The notes: generated from the sequence alone by a model not told the origin. A DNA stretch of 64,000 nucleotides from a bacterium (GCA_024742475.1 JANSYI010000002.1:248001-312000), one strand, 5' to 3'; positions 29,035-37,194 are shown, counted from the stretch's first letter. Program-made: numbers and translations.

Positions 29035-30026
29035 GGCTCTTGCAGCTCGGCCTCCAGCTTGGTCAGCACCGCCCGAGCTGCGTCGATGCGAGCGCTCAGC
29101 TCGGGATCGCCGTCGTCGTTGGCCGCGCCGCCGGCTCCCTCGCAGAAGCGCTGCAGATGCGCGGCAGCCTGGACCTTCCCTCCGACGTCGAGCAGCGCCC
29201 GGGCGAGCCCGTAGTGCGCCTCGTAGTTGTCGGGCGCGATCGACAAGACCTTGCGATAGCCATCGATTGCCTCGTCCGAGTCGCCATCGCGCAGATGCAG
29301 CTCGGCGAGGTTCATCTGCGCTTCGGCCTGCATCGGATCGCAGCGAAGCGCCTGCGAGAAGTTGTGCCGGGCTTCGTCGTCGGCCCCCATCTCAGCGAAC
29401 ATGCTGCCCAAGTTCGTCCACGCGGCGGCGAGCTCGGGATCGAGACAGAGCGCCTGCTCGTAGGCCTCACGCGCGGCCTCGAACCCGGCCTGGTCGACCG
29501 GTGAGCCACCCCACTGCGCTTCGAGCTCGCATCCTCGCAGGAACCACCCGTAGGCGGTCGAGGGCGCCGGCGCGTTCGAGTCGTCCCCGACCCAAGGCAG
29601 CGCGTAGACTTCGGCGGCCTCCTTCTCGAGGTTCGACGTGTCGAAATCCAGGACTAGCTGCCCGGATTCGGCCTCGTACGCTCCTTGTGCATGCTCCACG
29701 ACGAGTTCGTCGCCCTCGCAGCGGATGCGCAGCGACGACAGCATGTGCTGAGCCTCGGGCAATCGTCGTCCGAGCGCGCCAAGACTTCGCCGCACCCGCC
29801 TCAGCGGCATGCCCGACTCGAGCAGCGCCTTGGCGACCTTGAGCTCGATGAGGTCGCGGAAGCTATAGAAGACTCGCCCGCCTCGGCGGACCGACGGCGA
29901 GATGAACCCCGATTGGGACCAGTAGCGGAGGCGATGCTCGGGCACGTCGAGCAAGCGCGCGACGTGTGGCACCGAATACGCGTCCTCGCGCGCCGTGGCG
30001 TCGCCCTCGGTCATGCTCATCTGCAT
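29031..30026 (-). CDS. MerR-type HTH regulator fused to TPR repeats
   Basis: 331 residues from ATG at 30026 (ATGs at 30020 and nearby are alternatives). A MerR-like winged helix lies at about 14-85 (YSVPHVARLLDVPEHRLRYW, FISPSVRRGGRVFYSFRDL). A linker follows, then about four TPR motifs (about 165-300; AAAWTNLGSMFAEMGADDEA, AQMNLAELHLRDGDSDEA, NYEAHYGLARALLDVGG). TPRs in place of an effector domain suggest regulation by protein contact. It sits between an unknown gene and the GH3-like gene, with a 5-nt gap on one side and a 4-nt overlap on the other. It is probably the local regulator. Confidence 0.88.
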   Translation of the reverse strand: MQMSMTEGDATAREDAYSVPHVARLLDVPEHRLRYWSQSGFISPSVRRGGRVFYSFRDLIELKVAKALLESGMPLRRVRRSLGALGRRLPEAQHMLSSLRIRCEGDELVVEHAQGAYEAESGQLVLDFDTSNLEKEAAEVYALPWVGDDSNAPAPSTAYGWFLRGCELEAQWGGSPVDQAGFEAAREAYEQALCLDPELAAAWTNLGSMFAEMGADDEARHNFSQALRCDPMQAEAQMNLAELHLRDGDSDEAIDGYRKVLSIAPDNYEAHYGLARALLDVGGKVQAAAHLQRFCEGAGGAANDDGDPELSARIDAARAVLTKLEAELQEP

Positions 30027-30031
30027 GCAGG

Positions 30032-30565
30032 CTACCCGACCTTACCGTCGGTGGGGACGGCCACCACGTCTGCGTCGATCATGATCGACGACCCCTGCGC
30101 ACGTACCTGCGGCTCGACGGTGATCGTCCACTGCGCCGCCCCCTTGGGACCTGCCAACTCAGGCAGCCTGGCGCGCGCGCGCGCGATCAACTTCGGTTCG
30201 AGATCGGGATGGCCATCGAGCAGGTCGGCCACCCGCGACGCCGTGGCGGCATCCGGGCGATCGCGGAAGCGCCCCGACAGGGCGGCCAGGTCGGCGGTGA
30301 TCATCAGCGTCGCAAAGACCCGGGACGACGCGCCGTCGCGGACGACCTCGGCGCCACCTTCGACCACCGTCTCCCCTTCGGACAGCAGCACCTCGACCGT
30401 GCTGGCGGGGAGGTACTCGCGAACCTCACGGCGGATCAGCGCCACCTTGCGTACGCGCGTCCACCGGGGACGGCGCAGCAGCGCCTCGGCAGACTCGATC
30501 GGCTCTCGCTCGCTCGGTGTAGTCACGTTCACTACAGTATGGAAGGGGACCGCCTCGCCTGACAA
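30032..30565 (-). CDS. Unknown protein heading the MerR/TPR-GH3 cassette
   Basis: Up to 177 residues from TTG at 30565; a GTG at 30526 gives 164 and there are later GTGs. No start has a clear ribosome site, and an inverted repeat (30518-30536) covers the region, so the true start may be later. The sequence is soluble, mixed alpha/beta (WTRVRKVALIRREVREYLPA, STVEVLLSEGETVVEGGAEV, QWTITVEPQVRAQGSSIMID), with no known motif. It lies 5 nt before the MerR/TPR gene in the same direction and is divergent from gshB. Confidence 0.6.
   Translation of the reverse strand: MSGEAVPFHTVVNVTTPSEREPIESAEALLRRPRWTRVRKVALIRREVREYLPASTVEVLLSEGETVVEGGAEVVRDGASSRVFATLMITADLAALSGRFRDRPDAATASRVADLLDGHPDLEPKLIARARARLPELAGPKGAAQWTITVEPQVRAQGSSIMIDADVVAVPTDGKVG
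30518..30536. promoter_or_regulatory. Inverted repeat between the MerR cassette and gshB (possible operator)
   Basis: TGTAGT (30518-30523) and ACTACA (30531-30536) are perfect 6-bp arms around a 7-nt centre; the total length of 19 bp is typical of MerR-family sites. TACAGT just right of it resembles a -10. It lies in the divergent control region next to a MerR-type regulator gene. Confidence 0.4.
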
Positions 30566-30597
30566 CTTTGCGACGAGAAGCCCTATCCTGCCCGCTC

Positions 30598-31557
30598 ATG
30601 GGTGCGCGCAAAGCCCTCTTCGTCCTCGACCCCCCCGAAACGTTCAGCCCCGATGCGGACAGCACCTACGTGATGGTGACCGAGGCGCTGCGCCGCGGCC
30701 ACGCGCCGTTTGGCGCGCTGATGTCCGACCTCAGCCTGCACGAGTCGGCCGCGCACGTGAACGCCCGTCCCCTGGGATTTCGCGACGGGGACCCCACCTT
30801 GCGCTTCATCGGGGACCCCGTGCGCGGGCCGATGGCCGACTTCGACGTGGTGGTCATGCGCAAAGACCCCCCGGTCGACCAGAGCTTCATGACGAGCACC
30901 TGGATCCTCGATCGGGCCGGCACCTTGGTCATCAACGATCCGGGCGGGCTGCGCTCGCTCAACGAGAAGATGTCGATCGCGGCGTTCGCCGACCTCACGC
31001 CGCGTACGTACGTCTCTGCGGACCCCGAGGAGCTGCGGGAGATCCTCTCGAGCTTGGGCGGACAGATGATCGTCAAGCCGGTGTACGGGTTCGGCGGCCG
31101 CGAGATCCTGCTCGCGCGCGAGGACGATGCAAACCTGGGCAGCATCCTCGAGATCGCGACCGCGGACGGCAGCCGCTACACCGTCGCCCAAGAGTTCGTG
31201 CCGCAGGCATCCGAGGGCGACAAGCGGATCCTCCTCGTCGACGGTGCGCCGATCGGCGCGGTCTTGAGGGTCCCGGCCAAGGGAGAGCTGCGCAACAACT
31301 TCCACGCAGGCGGAGCACCGGCCCGCGTCGAGCTCGATGACGCCGACCGGGCGATCTGCAGCGCGGTGGGCCCCATGCTCCGGCAGACCGGTCAGTTCTT
31401 CGTCGGCCTGGACGTCATCGGCGGCAAGTTGACAGAAATCAACGTGACCAGCCCGACAGGAATGCAAGAGATCAATCGTCTCGAGCAGCGCGGCGACGAC
31501 GACTCGACGCAAGCGTTGTTCTGGGACGGCCTCGAATCGAAGCTTGGCGGCGCCTGA
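30598..31557 (+). CDS. gshB: Glutathione synthetase
   Basis: 319 residues from ATG at 30598, near the usual 315. GshB signatures are present: LFVLDPPETFSPDADST at the start, FGGREI in the ATP-grasp loop (MIVKPVYGFGGREILL), LRVPAKGELRNNFHAGG, FVGLDVIGGKLTEINVTSP. It joins gamma-glutamylcysteine and glycine using ATP in the cytoplasm. The gshA partner is not in the window. An ECF sigma gene follows after 26 nt, and the divergent neighbour cassette encodes a MerR-type protein, so redox-linked control is possible (inference). Confidence 0.93.
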   Translation: MGARKALFVLDPPETFSPDADSTYVMVTEALRRGHAPFGALMSDLSLHESAAHVNARPLGFRDGDPTLRFIGDPVRGPMADFDVVVMRKDPPVDQSFMTSTWILDRAGTLVINDPGGLRSLNEKMSIAAFADLTPRTYVSADPEELREILSSLGGQMIVKPVYGFGGREILLAREDDANLGSILEIATADGSRYTVAQEFVPQASEGDKRILLVDGAPIGAVLRVPAKGELRNNFHAGGAPARVELDDADRAICSAVGPMLRQTGQFFVGLDVIGGKLTEINVTSPTGMQEINRLEQRGDDDSTQALFWDGLESKLGGA

Positions 31558-31583
31558 ACTTCGTGAAACTATGCGCCCTGGGC

Positions 31584-32345
31584 ATGTCGGACAAGCCAGC
31601 CAGTCTCGGGGCGCTTCTTCAGGTCGAAATCCCTCGTTTGTACGCCTTCGCGTATCACATGACGGGAAGCCGAGATGACGCGAGGGGACACGTTCGCCAG
31701 CTCGTCAAGGCGGTCAAGGTTCGCTACGAATCCAAGGTGATGGGTGCGGACAATCCGTCCGACACCATCTTGGGGCTGCTGGCCCAGCAGATGGAAGAGT
31801 CGCTGGGCCGCCGATCGGAGTTCACCTTCGATGGCCTCGACAACGTGCTGCGCAGCGACATCACCCGACCGATCGACCTCGCCTCGGGCGTTGGCGGGTT
31901 GGGCAACGACCCCACCAAGGTCCACGTCATGCTCTGGGAGCTGAAGCGGACGTGTCTCACCGCCACGTTGTGCTGCCTGCCGCCGGGCGTGCGCGTCTCG
32001 TTCGTGCTCACCGACCTCTTCGGCTACTCGCCAGCGGAGGCCGCCGGCCTGCTCGACATCAAGGAGAGCGCCTACCGGGTCCGCCTCACCCGCGCCCGCA
32101 AGCGCATCGAGGACTACCTCGCGCCGCGGTGCGTGCACGTCGACAACCAAAACCCGTGCAACTGCACCGGGCGCCTCATCATCGCGATGGATGCGAACTT
32201 CGTGAAGGAGCCCCCACACCACAACGACATCCCGCACGAGGCCCACGACGGCGAAGGCCCGCGGCGCGACATGGGGAGTCTGTACCGCGGGCTTCCTCAG
32301 GTGAAGCTCACCAACGAAGAGCTCAACGGCCTCGTCAACACGTGA
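31584..32345 (+). CDS. ECF-like sigma factor with C-terminal Cys motif
   Basis: 253 residues from ATG at 31584 (a GTG at 31563 adds seven). Region 2 is IPRLYAFAYHMTGSRDDA near the start; region 4 is LPPGVRVSFVLTDLFGYSPAEAAGLLDIKESAYRVRLTRARKRI (in parts). After it comes CVHVDNQNPCNCTGR, a Cys-x-Cys-containing extension seen in some ECF groups, followed by about 50 more residues. Region 2 is less conserved than region 4. No anti-sigma gene is adjacent. Its place right after gshB and the cysteines suggest thiol or redox sensing, which is inference. Confidence 0.78.
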   Translation: MSDKPASLGALLQVEIPRLYAFAYHMTGSRDDARGHVRQLVKAVKVRYESKVMGADNPSDTILGLLAQQMEESLGRRSEFTFDGLDNVLRSDITRPIDLASGVGGLGNDPTKVHVMLWELKRTCLTATLCCLPPGVRVSFVLTDLFGYSPAEAAGLLDIKESAYRVRLTRARKRIEDYLAPRCVHVDNQNPCNCTGRLIIAMDANFVKEPPHHNDIPHEAHDGEGPRRDMGSLYRGLPQVKLTNEELNGLVNT

Positions 32346-32373
32346 GGCCGGGGGGCTCTGGCTGCGGGCTCAT

Positions 32374-32904
32374 TCAGCCGAGCTCGTCCCAGCTCCAGCC
32401 GCACATGCTTCCGGAGATCTCTCCGGACGCGCTCTCGCCGTTGGCGGAGGCACGCAGGCTGAGATCGAGCGCGCACTCGCCTTCGGCTGCGCCACTGAAC
32501 TCGAGGTCGCCGCTCATGGAGACCTCGGCGACGGTCTCGCTGGCATAGGCCGAGAAGCTGAGTCCGCCGTCGATCGTCACGCCATCGGCGGCACAGTTGG
32601 CGAAGCGGATGTCGAGGTCGGCTGCAGCGTCGGACTGCGTCGCCTCGGCGGCGGCCTCGACCGAGACCGTGCCGCCCTCGGGGCAGTCCACCGTACCGGT
32701 CGCCATGGCGGACGCACCGTCCTCACTCACCGACGCGTCGAAGCTGAGCACACCTTCGAGTCCAGCTTCTTCGAGGGCGTGGCCGGTGGCGAGCCAGCCC
32801 GCGCGAGCCGAGTCGCGATCGGTCGTGGGTTCGGACTCCGCATCACAAGCGGCGCCGAGCAGGCAGGTCATCGTCAGGACAGCGGTCAGGGCAGCGCGGG
32901 TCAT
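32374..32904 (-). CDS. Lipoprotein of unknown function
   Basis: 176 residues. The start is fixed at ATG 32904 by a perfect AGGAGG five bases upstream; the GTG at 32910 would overlap that site. The signal MTRAALTAVLTMTCLLGAAC is lipidated at Cys20. The mature part is acidic, rich in A, S, G and E, with beta repeats (GVLSFDASVSEDGAS, GGTVSVEAAAEAT, LSFSAYASETVAEVS) and three cysteines. No family is recognised. Two palindromes lie in the 205-nt leader region upstream. Confidence 0.75.
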   Translation of the reverse strand: MTRAALTAVLTMTCLLGAACDAESEPTTDRDSARAGWLATGHALEEAGLEGVLSFDASVSEDGASAMATGTVDCPEGGTVSVEAAAEATQSDAAADLDIRFANCAADGVTIDGGLSFSAYASETVAEVSMSGDLEFSGAAEGECALDLSLRASANGESASGEISGSMCGWSWDELG

Positions 32905-32948
32905 GCTCACCTCCTCTGCACGCGACAGGCCAACGCGTCTCCGCAGTC

Positions 32949-33014
32949 ATCTCCACCGCGGAGATTGGAGCCGGTGTGGAGCACCGCAGCAACGTGTCGA
33001 CCTGCAACGTTGCA
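32949..33014. promoter_or_regulatory. Two palindromes upstream of the 32904 lipoprotein gene
   Basis: ATCTCC/GGAGAT (32949-32954 and 32960-32965, 5-nt centre) and the perfect 12-bp TGCAACGTTGCA (33003-33014) lie 45-110 nt before the lipoprotein start. They sit in a 205-nt gap that also separates it from the universal stress protein gene. The position fits operators, but no promoter boxes are clear. Confidence 0.35.
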
Positions 33015-33109
33015 TTCGGCAGCACCCACGCCCGGGCCCTCCGCTCATCGCGTAGCGCAGCTCATGCTCTACGCACGCCCAACGGCAATGCAACTGCGGT
33101 GCCGGTTCT

Positions 33110-33991
33110 CTACGCGGGCGGCACGACCGCGACCGGGCACGTGGCCATCGCGGCGAGCTCGCTCGCGATGCTGGTGAGCAAAAAGCGCTCGAAGGTCGAC
33201 AGCCGGCGAGAACCGACGACCAGGGCACACGCGCGCAGCTCGGTCGCGTGGGCCACCGTCTCCGAGACGATGCCCCCGAGCCGAACGACCTGCTTTGCGT
33301 CGGGTGCGCCGTTGGCCGTGGCCCACTGCGCCAGCTCGGCCTCGGCGTCCTTCTTGTTGTCCTCCCGCATCTTGGCCAGCGACCCCTCGGGCAGGTAGTG
33401 CGCCGCATAGTCGTCGGGCGTGGGGACGACGTGCAGCAAGACCAGCTCGCGTCCGGTCGTCTCGGCGAGATCGACGGCGAACCGCACCGACGATTGGCAG
33501 TCCTCACGCAGGCTGATCGCCGCGACGACCGGCCCGTCGGCGCCCGCAGGATCGTAGTCGGGCGGCACGACCAGGGTGGGTCCCCGAAGCGAACGCAGCA
33601 TGCGACGCGCCACCCGGCCGAGCCGGAAGATGTCGCGGCCCTCCTTCGCAGCTTGGCGCCCCAGGATCAGCCCCTGCGTGGCGTGATAGGTGTGCGCCGC
33701 TTCGAGGCTCTTCTCGGGCGTGGACCCCTGCAACACGTTGAGCGAACCGAAGTGCTCGGTCGCCCCCGCCGACTCCAGCTCGCGTCGCGCCAGCGCGGTT
33801 GCGCCATCGACGATCTCTTCGAGGTGGTGATACTTGAGCGCCGCGCGGAGGTAGCTCTCCTCGAGCACGTGCACGCCGACGAGCGAGTCGACGGCGCTGC
33901 TGGTCTCCGCGAGCCAGCGGGCAAACCGAACGGCTCCGGCTCCGGACGGGTGAAGGTCGAGACCAACGATCCACTTCCTCTCGATGGGCAC
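33110..33991 (-). CDS. Tandem universal stress protein
   Basis: 293 residues from GTG at 33991, made of two USP domains (about 1-145 and 152-293). Each begins with a hydrophobic strand (WIVGLDLHPSGAGAVRFARW; VVAAISLREDCQSSVRFAVD). Each ends with the family strand pattern (LRGPTLVVPP; TCPVAVVPPA). The Gly-rich ATP loop is weak: domain 2 reads VVGSRRLSTFERFLLTSIASE, lacking the usual G-x2-G. A hairpin GGGTAG-ACC-CTACCC (33992-34006) lies directly before the start codon, and the best ribosome site (GGAGG) is on its far side. Confidence 0.88.
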   Translation of the reverse strand: MPIERKWIVGLDLHPSGAGAVRFARWLAETSSAVDSLVGVHVLEESYLRAALKYHHLEEIVDGATALARRELESAGATEHFGSLNVLQGSTPEKSLEAAHTYHATQGLILGRQAAKEGRDIFRLGRVARRMLRSLRGPTLVVPPDYDPAGADGPVVAAISLREDCQSSVRFAVDLAETTGRELVLLHVVPTPDDYAAHYLPEGSLAKMREDNKKDAEAELAQWATANGAPDAKQVVRLGGIVSETVAHATELRACALVVGSRRLSTFERFLLTSIASELAAMATCPVAVVPPA

Positions 33992-34100
33992 GGGTAGACC
34001 CTACCCTCCTCGCCGCGAGATTGCCGGGCGGAAAGTCGCGTGGAAGCTGCCGGCTCCTCGCCGAGACGGGCGCAGTTTCTGCCGGGCGGAGCGGGGGGCC

Positions 34101-34970
34101 CTACGACGGTGAAGTCGTGGGGTTGACCAGCGTTCCCAGCTCGAAGCCCTGGAGCGTGATCTCGATGGTCTGCCCGGGCTCGAGCGCGCTGACCCCCTCG
34201 GGCGTGCCCGTGTAGATCACGTCACCGGGCTCGAGGGTCATGCAGGCGCTGATGAAGGCGAGCACCGCGGGCACATCGAAGACCATGTCGCCGAGCGCTG
34301 CGTCCTGCCTCAACTCGCCGTCGAGTCGGCCCTGCACCCGGGCGTCGCTGGGCAGCGCCGCGCCCGGCTCGGTGACGCGGATCCAAGGACCCAGCGGGGC
34401 GAAGGTGTCGAAGCCCTTGCCTCGTGTCCACAGCTTGTCGCCGCGCTGCAGGTCACGGTTGGAGACATCGTTGCCCAGCGTGTAGCCGGCGACGTGGTCG
34501 AGCGCGTCCTCGGCCGCGATGTTGCGCCCGCGCCGGCCGATGACGGCGACGAGCTCGGACTCCATGTCGACGCGGTCGAAGCCCGAGGGGATCACCACGT
34601 CGGCGCCGCTACCGACCACCGCCGAGCGGGGCTTTTGAAACATGAGCGGCTCGGTGGGGACCTCGTTGCCCATCTCGGCCGCGTGCGCCCGGTAGTTGCG
34701 ACCCACGCACAGGAGCTTGCCGGGCCGGCACGGCGCCAACACGTCGACATCGGCCAGCGTGGCCACCGCGGGGCGGTCGACCACCGCGTCGTCACCCAGC
34801 CGCTGCCACACCGATGGGAGCTCCTCGGGCCACAGCTCGTCGTCGAACGGATCTCGCAGGATGTCGAGCAGGTCCTCGGGCGTCGGCGCCGCCCCGTCGG
34901 TGATCACCCGCACGGGATGAGACTTCCGCTCGTTGCGCGCCCGGACGCGGCCCAGCCAGGTGGTGCTCAT
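34101..34970 (-). CDS. Fumarylacetoacetate hydrolase-family protein
   Basis: 289 residues from ATG at 34970. The FAH catalytic domain is clear: LLCVGRNYRAHAAEMG, EPLMFQKPRSAVVG, the metal ligands in DMESELVAVIGRRG and GYTLGNDVSNRDLQ, and PGDVIYTGTPEGVS near the end. Enzymes of this family cut or decarboxylate C-C bonds of beta-keto acids (for example fumarylpyruvate or acylpyruvates). The exact substrate cannot be told from the sequence. A longer frame extends to 35069 but its extra residues are Arg/Thr-rich. It is divergent from the next gene. Confidence 0.92.
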   Translation of the reverse strand: MSTTWLGRVRARNERKSHPVRVITDGAAPTPEDLLDILRDPFDDELWPEELPSVWQRLGDDAVVDRPAVATLADVDVLAPCRPGKLLCVGRNYRAHAAEMGNEVPTEPLMFQKPRSAVVGSGADVVIPSGFDRVDMESELVAVIGRRGRNIAAEDALDHVAGYTLGNDVSNRDLQRGDKLWTRGKGFDTFAPLGPWIRVTEPGAALPSDARVQGRLDGELRQDAALGDMVFDVPAVLAFISACMTLEPGDVIYTGTPEGVSALEPGQTIEITLQGFELGTLVNPTTSPS

Positions 34971-35049
34971 GCGATCGGTGTTCACACATCGCGTGCGGAC
35001 CGTCCACCGGAGGATCTGCAGGTCGACCGGGGGTATAGTCCGAGCCCGA

Positions 35050-35949
35050 GTGCCCCTACGCGTCGCCATCGAGCTCGTTGATCCGCGGCGACCCGACCGC
35101 GCGACCCGAACCGCCCTTCATCCGGTGTTCGGGGCCTTGGCACCGTCGCGGTCCGTGCAGCTGCTGGAGCTCGGGTGGGACGCGGGGCCCGGCACGCAGG
35201 TCGCCCCATGGACCCTCAGCGGCATCGAGGCGTCGGCACAGGGCGCAGCGCTCGAGGTCGTCCACGAGCGGATCTGCATGGCGGACCCCTGCCCCCAACG
35301 CGAGCACGGGATTCGCACCACCCTCCCGGGTGCCCGCCGGCCCCGCGCCGTCCCCGACGCGTGGTTCGGACGCCACCTGTGCATGGTCGTGCCCTGCGCC
35401 GCGCTGGATCCCGACAGCAACGACGGCATCGGCCCGCTCGGTGCGGCCCTGCGAGCACTCGATGGCCGCATCGGTGGACCGCTCCGTCGCGAGAGCGCCC
35501 GAGTCGCCGCGCGCATGCTCTCCACCGTGTTCGCCAGCGTCACCCTCGTGATCGACGGCGCGTGGTGGGCCGACATGTCCTCCGCATCGGGCACCGCCCG
35601 GAGTCTGCTGCCGCTTCAGCGGGTGCTCACCGTGCACGCCGAACGGCCCGACCCCGCGTGGGCGCGAACGCTCCAGCAGACCTTCGACCCGTGGCTCGCC
35701 CACCGTCTTGGTTTGAGCCGCCGGGGCGCAGGTCTCGACCACGCAATCCGGGGCGTCGGCCGCGGAGGAGACGCACGATGGCCGCGGGCCCACGCGACCC
35801 CCGGCCCCAATCGATCCCGAGGCCTGGCGGGTCGTGCCCTCGAGGCGCTGTGGAAGCCCGCCCCCGCCAAGGCCCGCTTGGGCCCCGCCGTGCCTGGCGA
35901 CTTGGGCCGCGCCTGGTCGAGCTGGCCTCGCCTCGGAGGGCCCTCCTGA
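35050..35949 (+). CDS. Hypothetical protein, upstream of the LPG-synthase-like gene
   Basis: 299 residues from GTG at 35050 (MPLRVAIELVDPRRPD). The first about 230 residues look like a folded soluble protein (RSVQLLELGWDAGPGTQVAPW, WFGRHLCMVVPCAALDPDS, ARMLSTVFASVTLVIDGAWW). The last 70 are Arg/Gly/Pro-rich and could be a disordered tail. No family is recognised. It ends 5 nt before the membrane-protein gene, so they are probably one operon. An equally long antisense frame exists (35056-35970), but its composition is worse. Confidence 0.55.
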   Translation: MPLRVAIELVDPRRPDRATRTALHPVFGALAPSRSVQLLELGWDAGPGTQVAPWTLSGIEASAQGAALEVVHERICMADPCPQREHGIRTTLPGARRPRAVPDAWFGRHLCMVVPCAALDPDSNDGIGPLGAALRALDGRIGGPLRRESARVAARMLSTVFASVTLVIDGAWWADMSSASGTARSLLPLQRVLTVHAERPDPAWARTLQQTFDPWLAHRLGLSRRGAGLDHAIRGVGRGGDARWPRAHATPGPNRSRGLAGRALEALWKPAPAKARLGPAVPGDLGRAWSSWPRLGGPS

Positions 35950-35954
35950 GCGCC

Positions 35955-36959
35955 ATGCTCCGGCGCACACTCTACGGCGTTGCCGCAGGTGTGCTGCTCT
36001 ATGTCGGCGCGATGATCTACTTCGACCTCGGGCCGGTGCAGGAGACGCTGCGCGGCTACCCGTGGTGGGTCTTTGGGGTCGCGCTGCTCGCCTCGGCCAC
36101 GAACTACCTCCTGCGCTTCGTGAAGTGGGAGCTGGCGCTGGGCTGGCTCGACGTTCGACGGGACGCCCCCGACCTCACCCGCGGGCGCTCGCTGCTGATC
36201 TACCTCGCCGGCCTGAGCATGTCGGTCACGCCGGGCAAGGTCGGCGAGGTGTTGCGCTCGGTGCTGCTCAAATCGAGCGACGGCGTGGCCTTCAGCCGCA
36301 CGGCGCCGATCGTGGTCGCCGACCGCCTCACCGACCTCGTCGCGCTCGTGCTCCTGAGCCTGGTGGGCGTCGCCGCGTTTCCCGAGTACCTGCCCGTGGT
36401 CGGCGTCACGATGGTGCTCGTCGTCGCGGGCGTGGTGGTGCTCGGCTCCCCCACCCTGCTGGGGCGCTGCCTCGCCCTCGCTCGCGGGCTCCCGTGGGTC
36501 GGGCGCTTCGTCGCCAAGGCCGAGGGGCTCGTCGAGAGCACGACCACGCTCTTGCGGCTGCGCTACCTCTTCGTGCTCAGCGTCCTGAGCGTGGCCGGAT
36601 GGGGCCTCGAGTGCGTCGGCTACTGGCTCATCGTCGATGGCTTCGCGGGGGTCGATGCCAGCCTGGCGACCTGCACGTTCTTGTGGTCGGCGGGCACCCT
36701 CGTCGGTGCCCTGAGCTTCCTGCCCGGCGGGCTCGGAGCGACCGAGGGCAGCCTCGTCGTCGCGACCGAGCGGCTCGTGCTCGGCGTCACGCAGCCCATC
36801 GCGCTCGCGGCCACGCTGCTGGGCCGCATCGCCACGCTGTGGTTCGGGGAGCTCGTCGGCGGCGTCGCGCTGGGGTTGTTCCTTCGCGATCCCACCCTGC
36901 GGGCCCGCGCAGCCGAAGCCGCTCGAGAGCGCGAGACGCCGGCTTCAGCCCAGCCCTGA
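35955..36959 (+). CDS. LPG-synthase-type/UPF0104 integral membrane protein
   Basis: 334 residues from ATG at 35955. About eight membrane segments are visible. Family landmarks are NYLLRFVKWELAL, the loop SMSVTPGKVGEVLRS (the P-G-K-x-G-E motif) and LSFLPGGLGATEGSL. These match the transmembrane domain of lysylphosphatidylglycerol synthases and AglD/UPF0104 proteins, without the soluble aminoacyl transferase domain of MprF. Members are thought to flip or move lipids or lipid-linked molecules. The exact role here is unknown. Confidence 0.88.
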   Translation: MLRRTLYGVAAGVLLYVGAMIYFDLGPVQETLRGYPWWVFGVALLASATNYLLRFVKWELALGWLDVRRDAPDLTRGRSLLIYLAGLSMSVTPGKVGEVLRSVLLKSSDGVAFSRTAPIVVADRLTDLVALVLLSLVGVAAFPEYLPVVGVTMVLVVAGVVVLGSPTLLGRCLALARGLPWVGRFVAKAEGLVESTTTLLRLRYLFVLSVLSVAGWGLECVGYWLIVDGFAGVDASLATCTFLWSAGTLVGALSFLPGGLGATEGSLVVATERLVLGVTQPIALAATLLGRIATLWFGELVGGVALGLFLRDPTLRARAAEAARERETPASAQP

Positions 36960-37045
36960 TCACGGGCCCCAAATTTCTCGTCGCCTTGCGCAATCGATCG
37001 ACGCGGCGTCGGTACTACCGAAGCAAGAACGCCATGAGCACCCCA

Positions 37046-37165
37046 CTAGGACTCCTCAGCCAGCTTGCCTCCGCCTTCGCCGCCCTCGTCGGGTACGCCC
37101 CTTCGATGCGTGAAGAACTCGGCCGCCTCCTCTGAGAGCGCGAAAGTCGCATCGAGCGCGTCCAC
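37046..37165 (-). CDS. Possible small protein or gene remnant (39 residues)
   Basis: From a GTG at 37165 the frame reads VDALDATFALSEEAAEFFTH and continues acidic and Gly-rich to KLAEES. It is open upstream to a TGA at about 37198, without a better start and without a ribosome site. Codon third positions are mostly G or C. The opposite strand carries a competing 33-residue frame (ATG 37033 to TGA 37135). At most one of the two is real. This is the only coding-like material in the 235-nt gap 36960-37194. Confidence 0.25.
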   Translation of the reverse strand: MDALDATFALSEEAAEFFTHRRGVPDEGGEGGGKLAEES

Positions 37166-37194
37166 GAGATTTGCGGCACTCTGCTGCAGCCATC

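Noticed and set aside
35056..35970. 304-codon minus-strand frame opposite the hypothetical gene at 35050
   Set aside because: Gly/Arg/Ala-rich without hydrophobic core pattern; the plus frame has better protein character and sits 5 nt from the next gene. The choice is not certain.
35955..36959. Full MprF lysylphosphatidylglycerol synthase
   Set aside because: Only the membrane domain is present; the soluble aminoacyl-transfer domain is absent and the gene ends cleanly.
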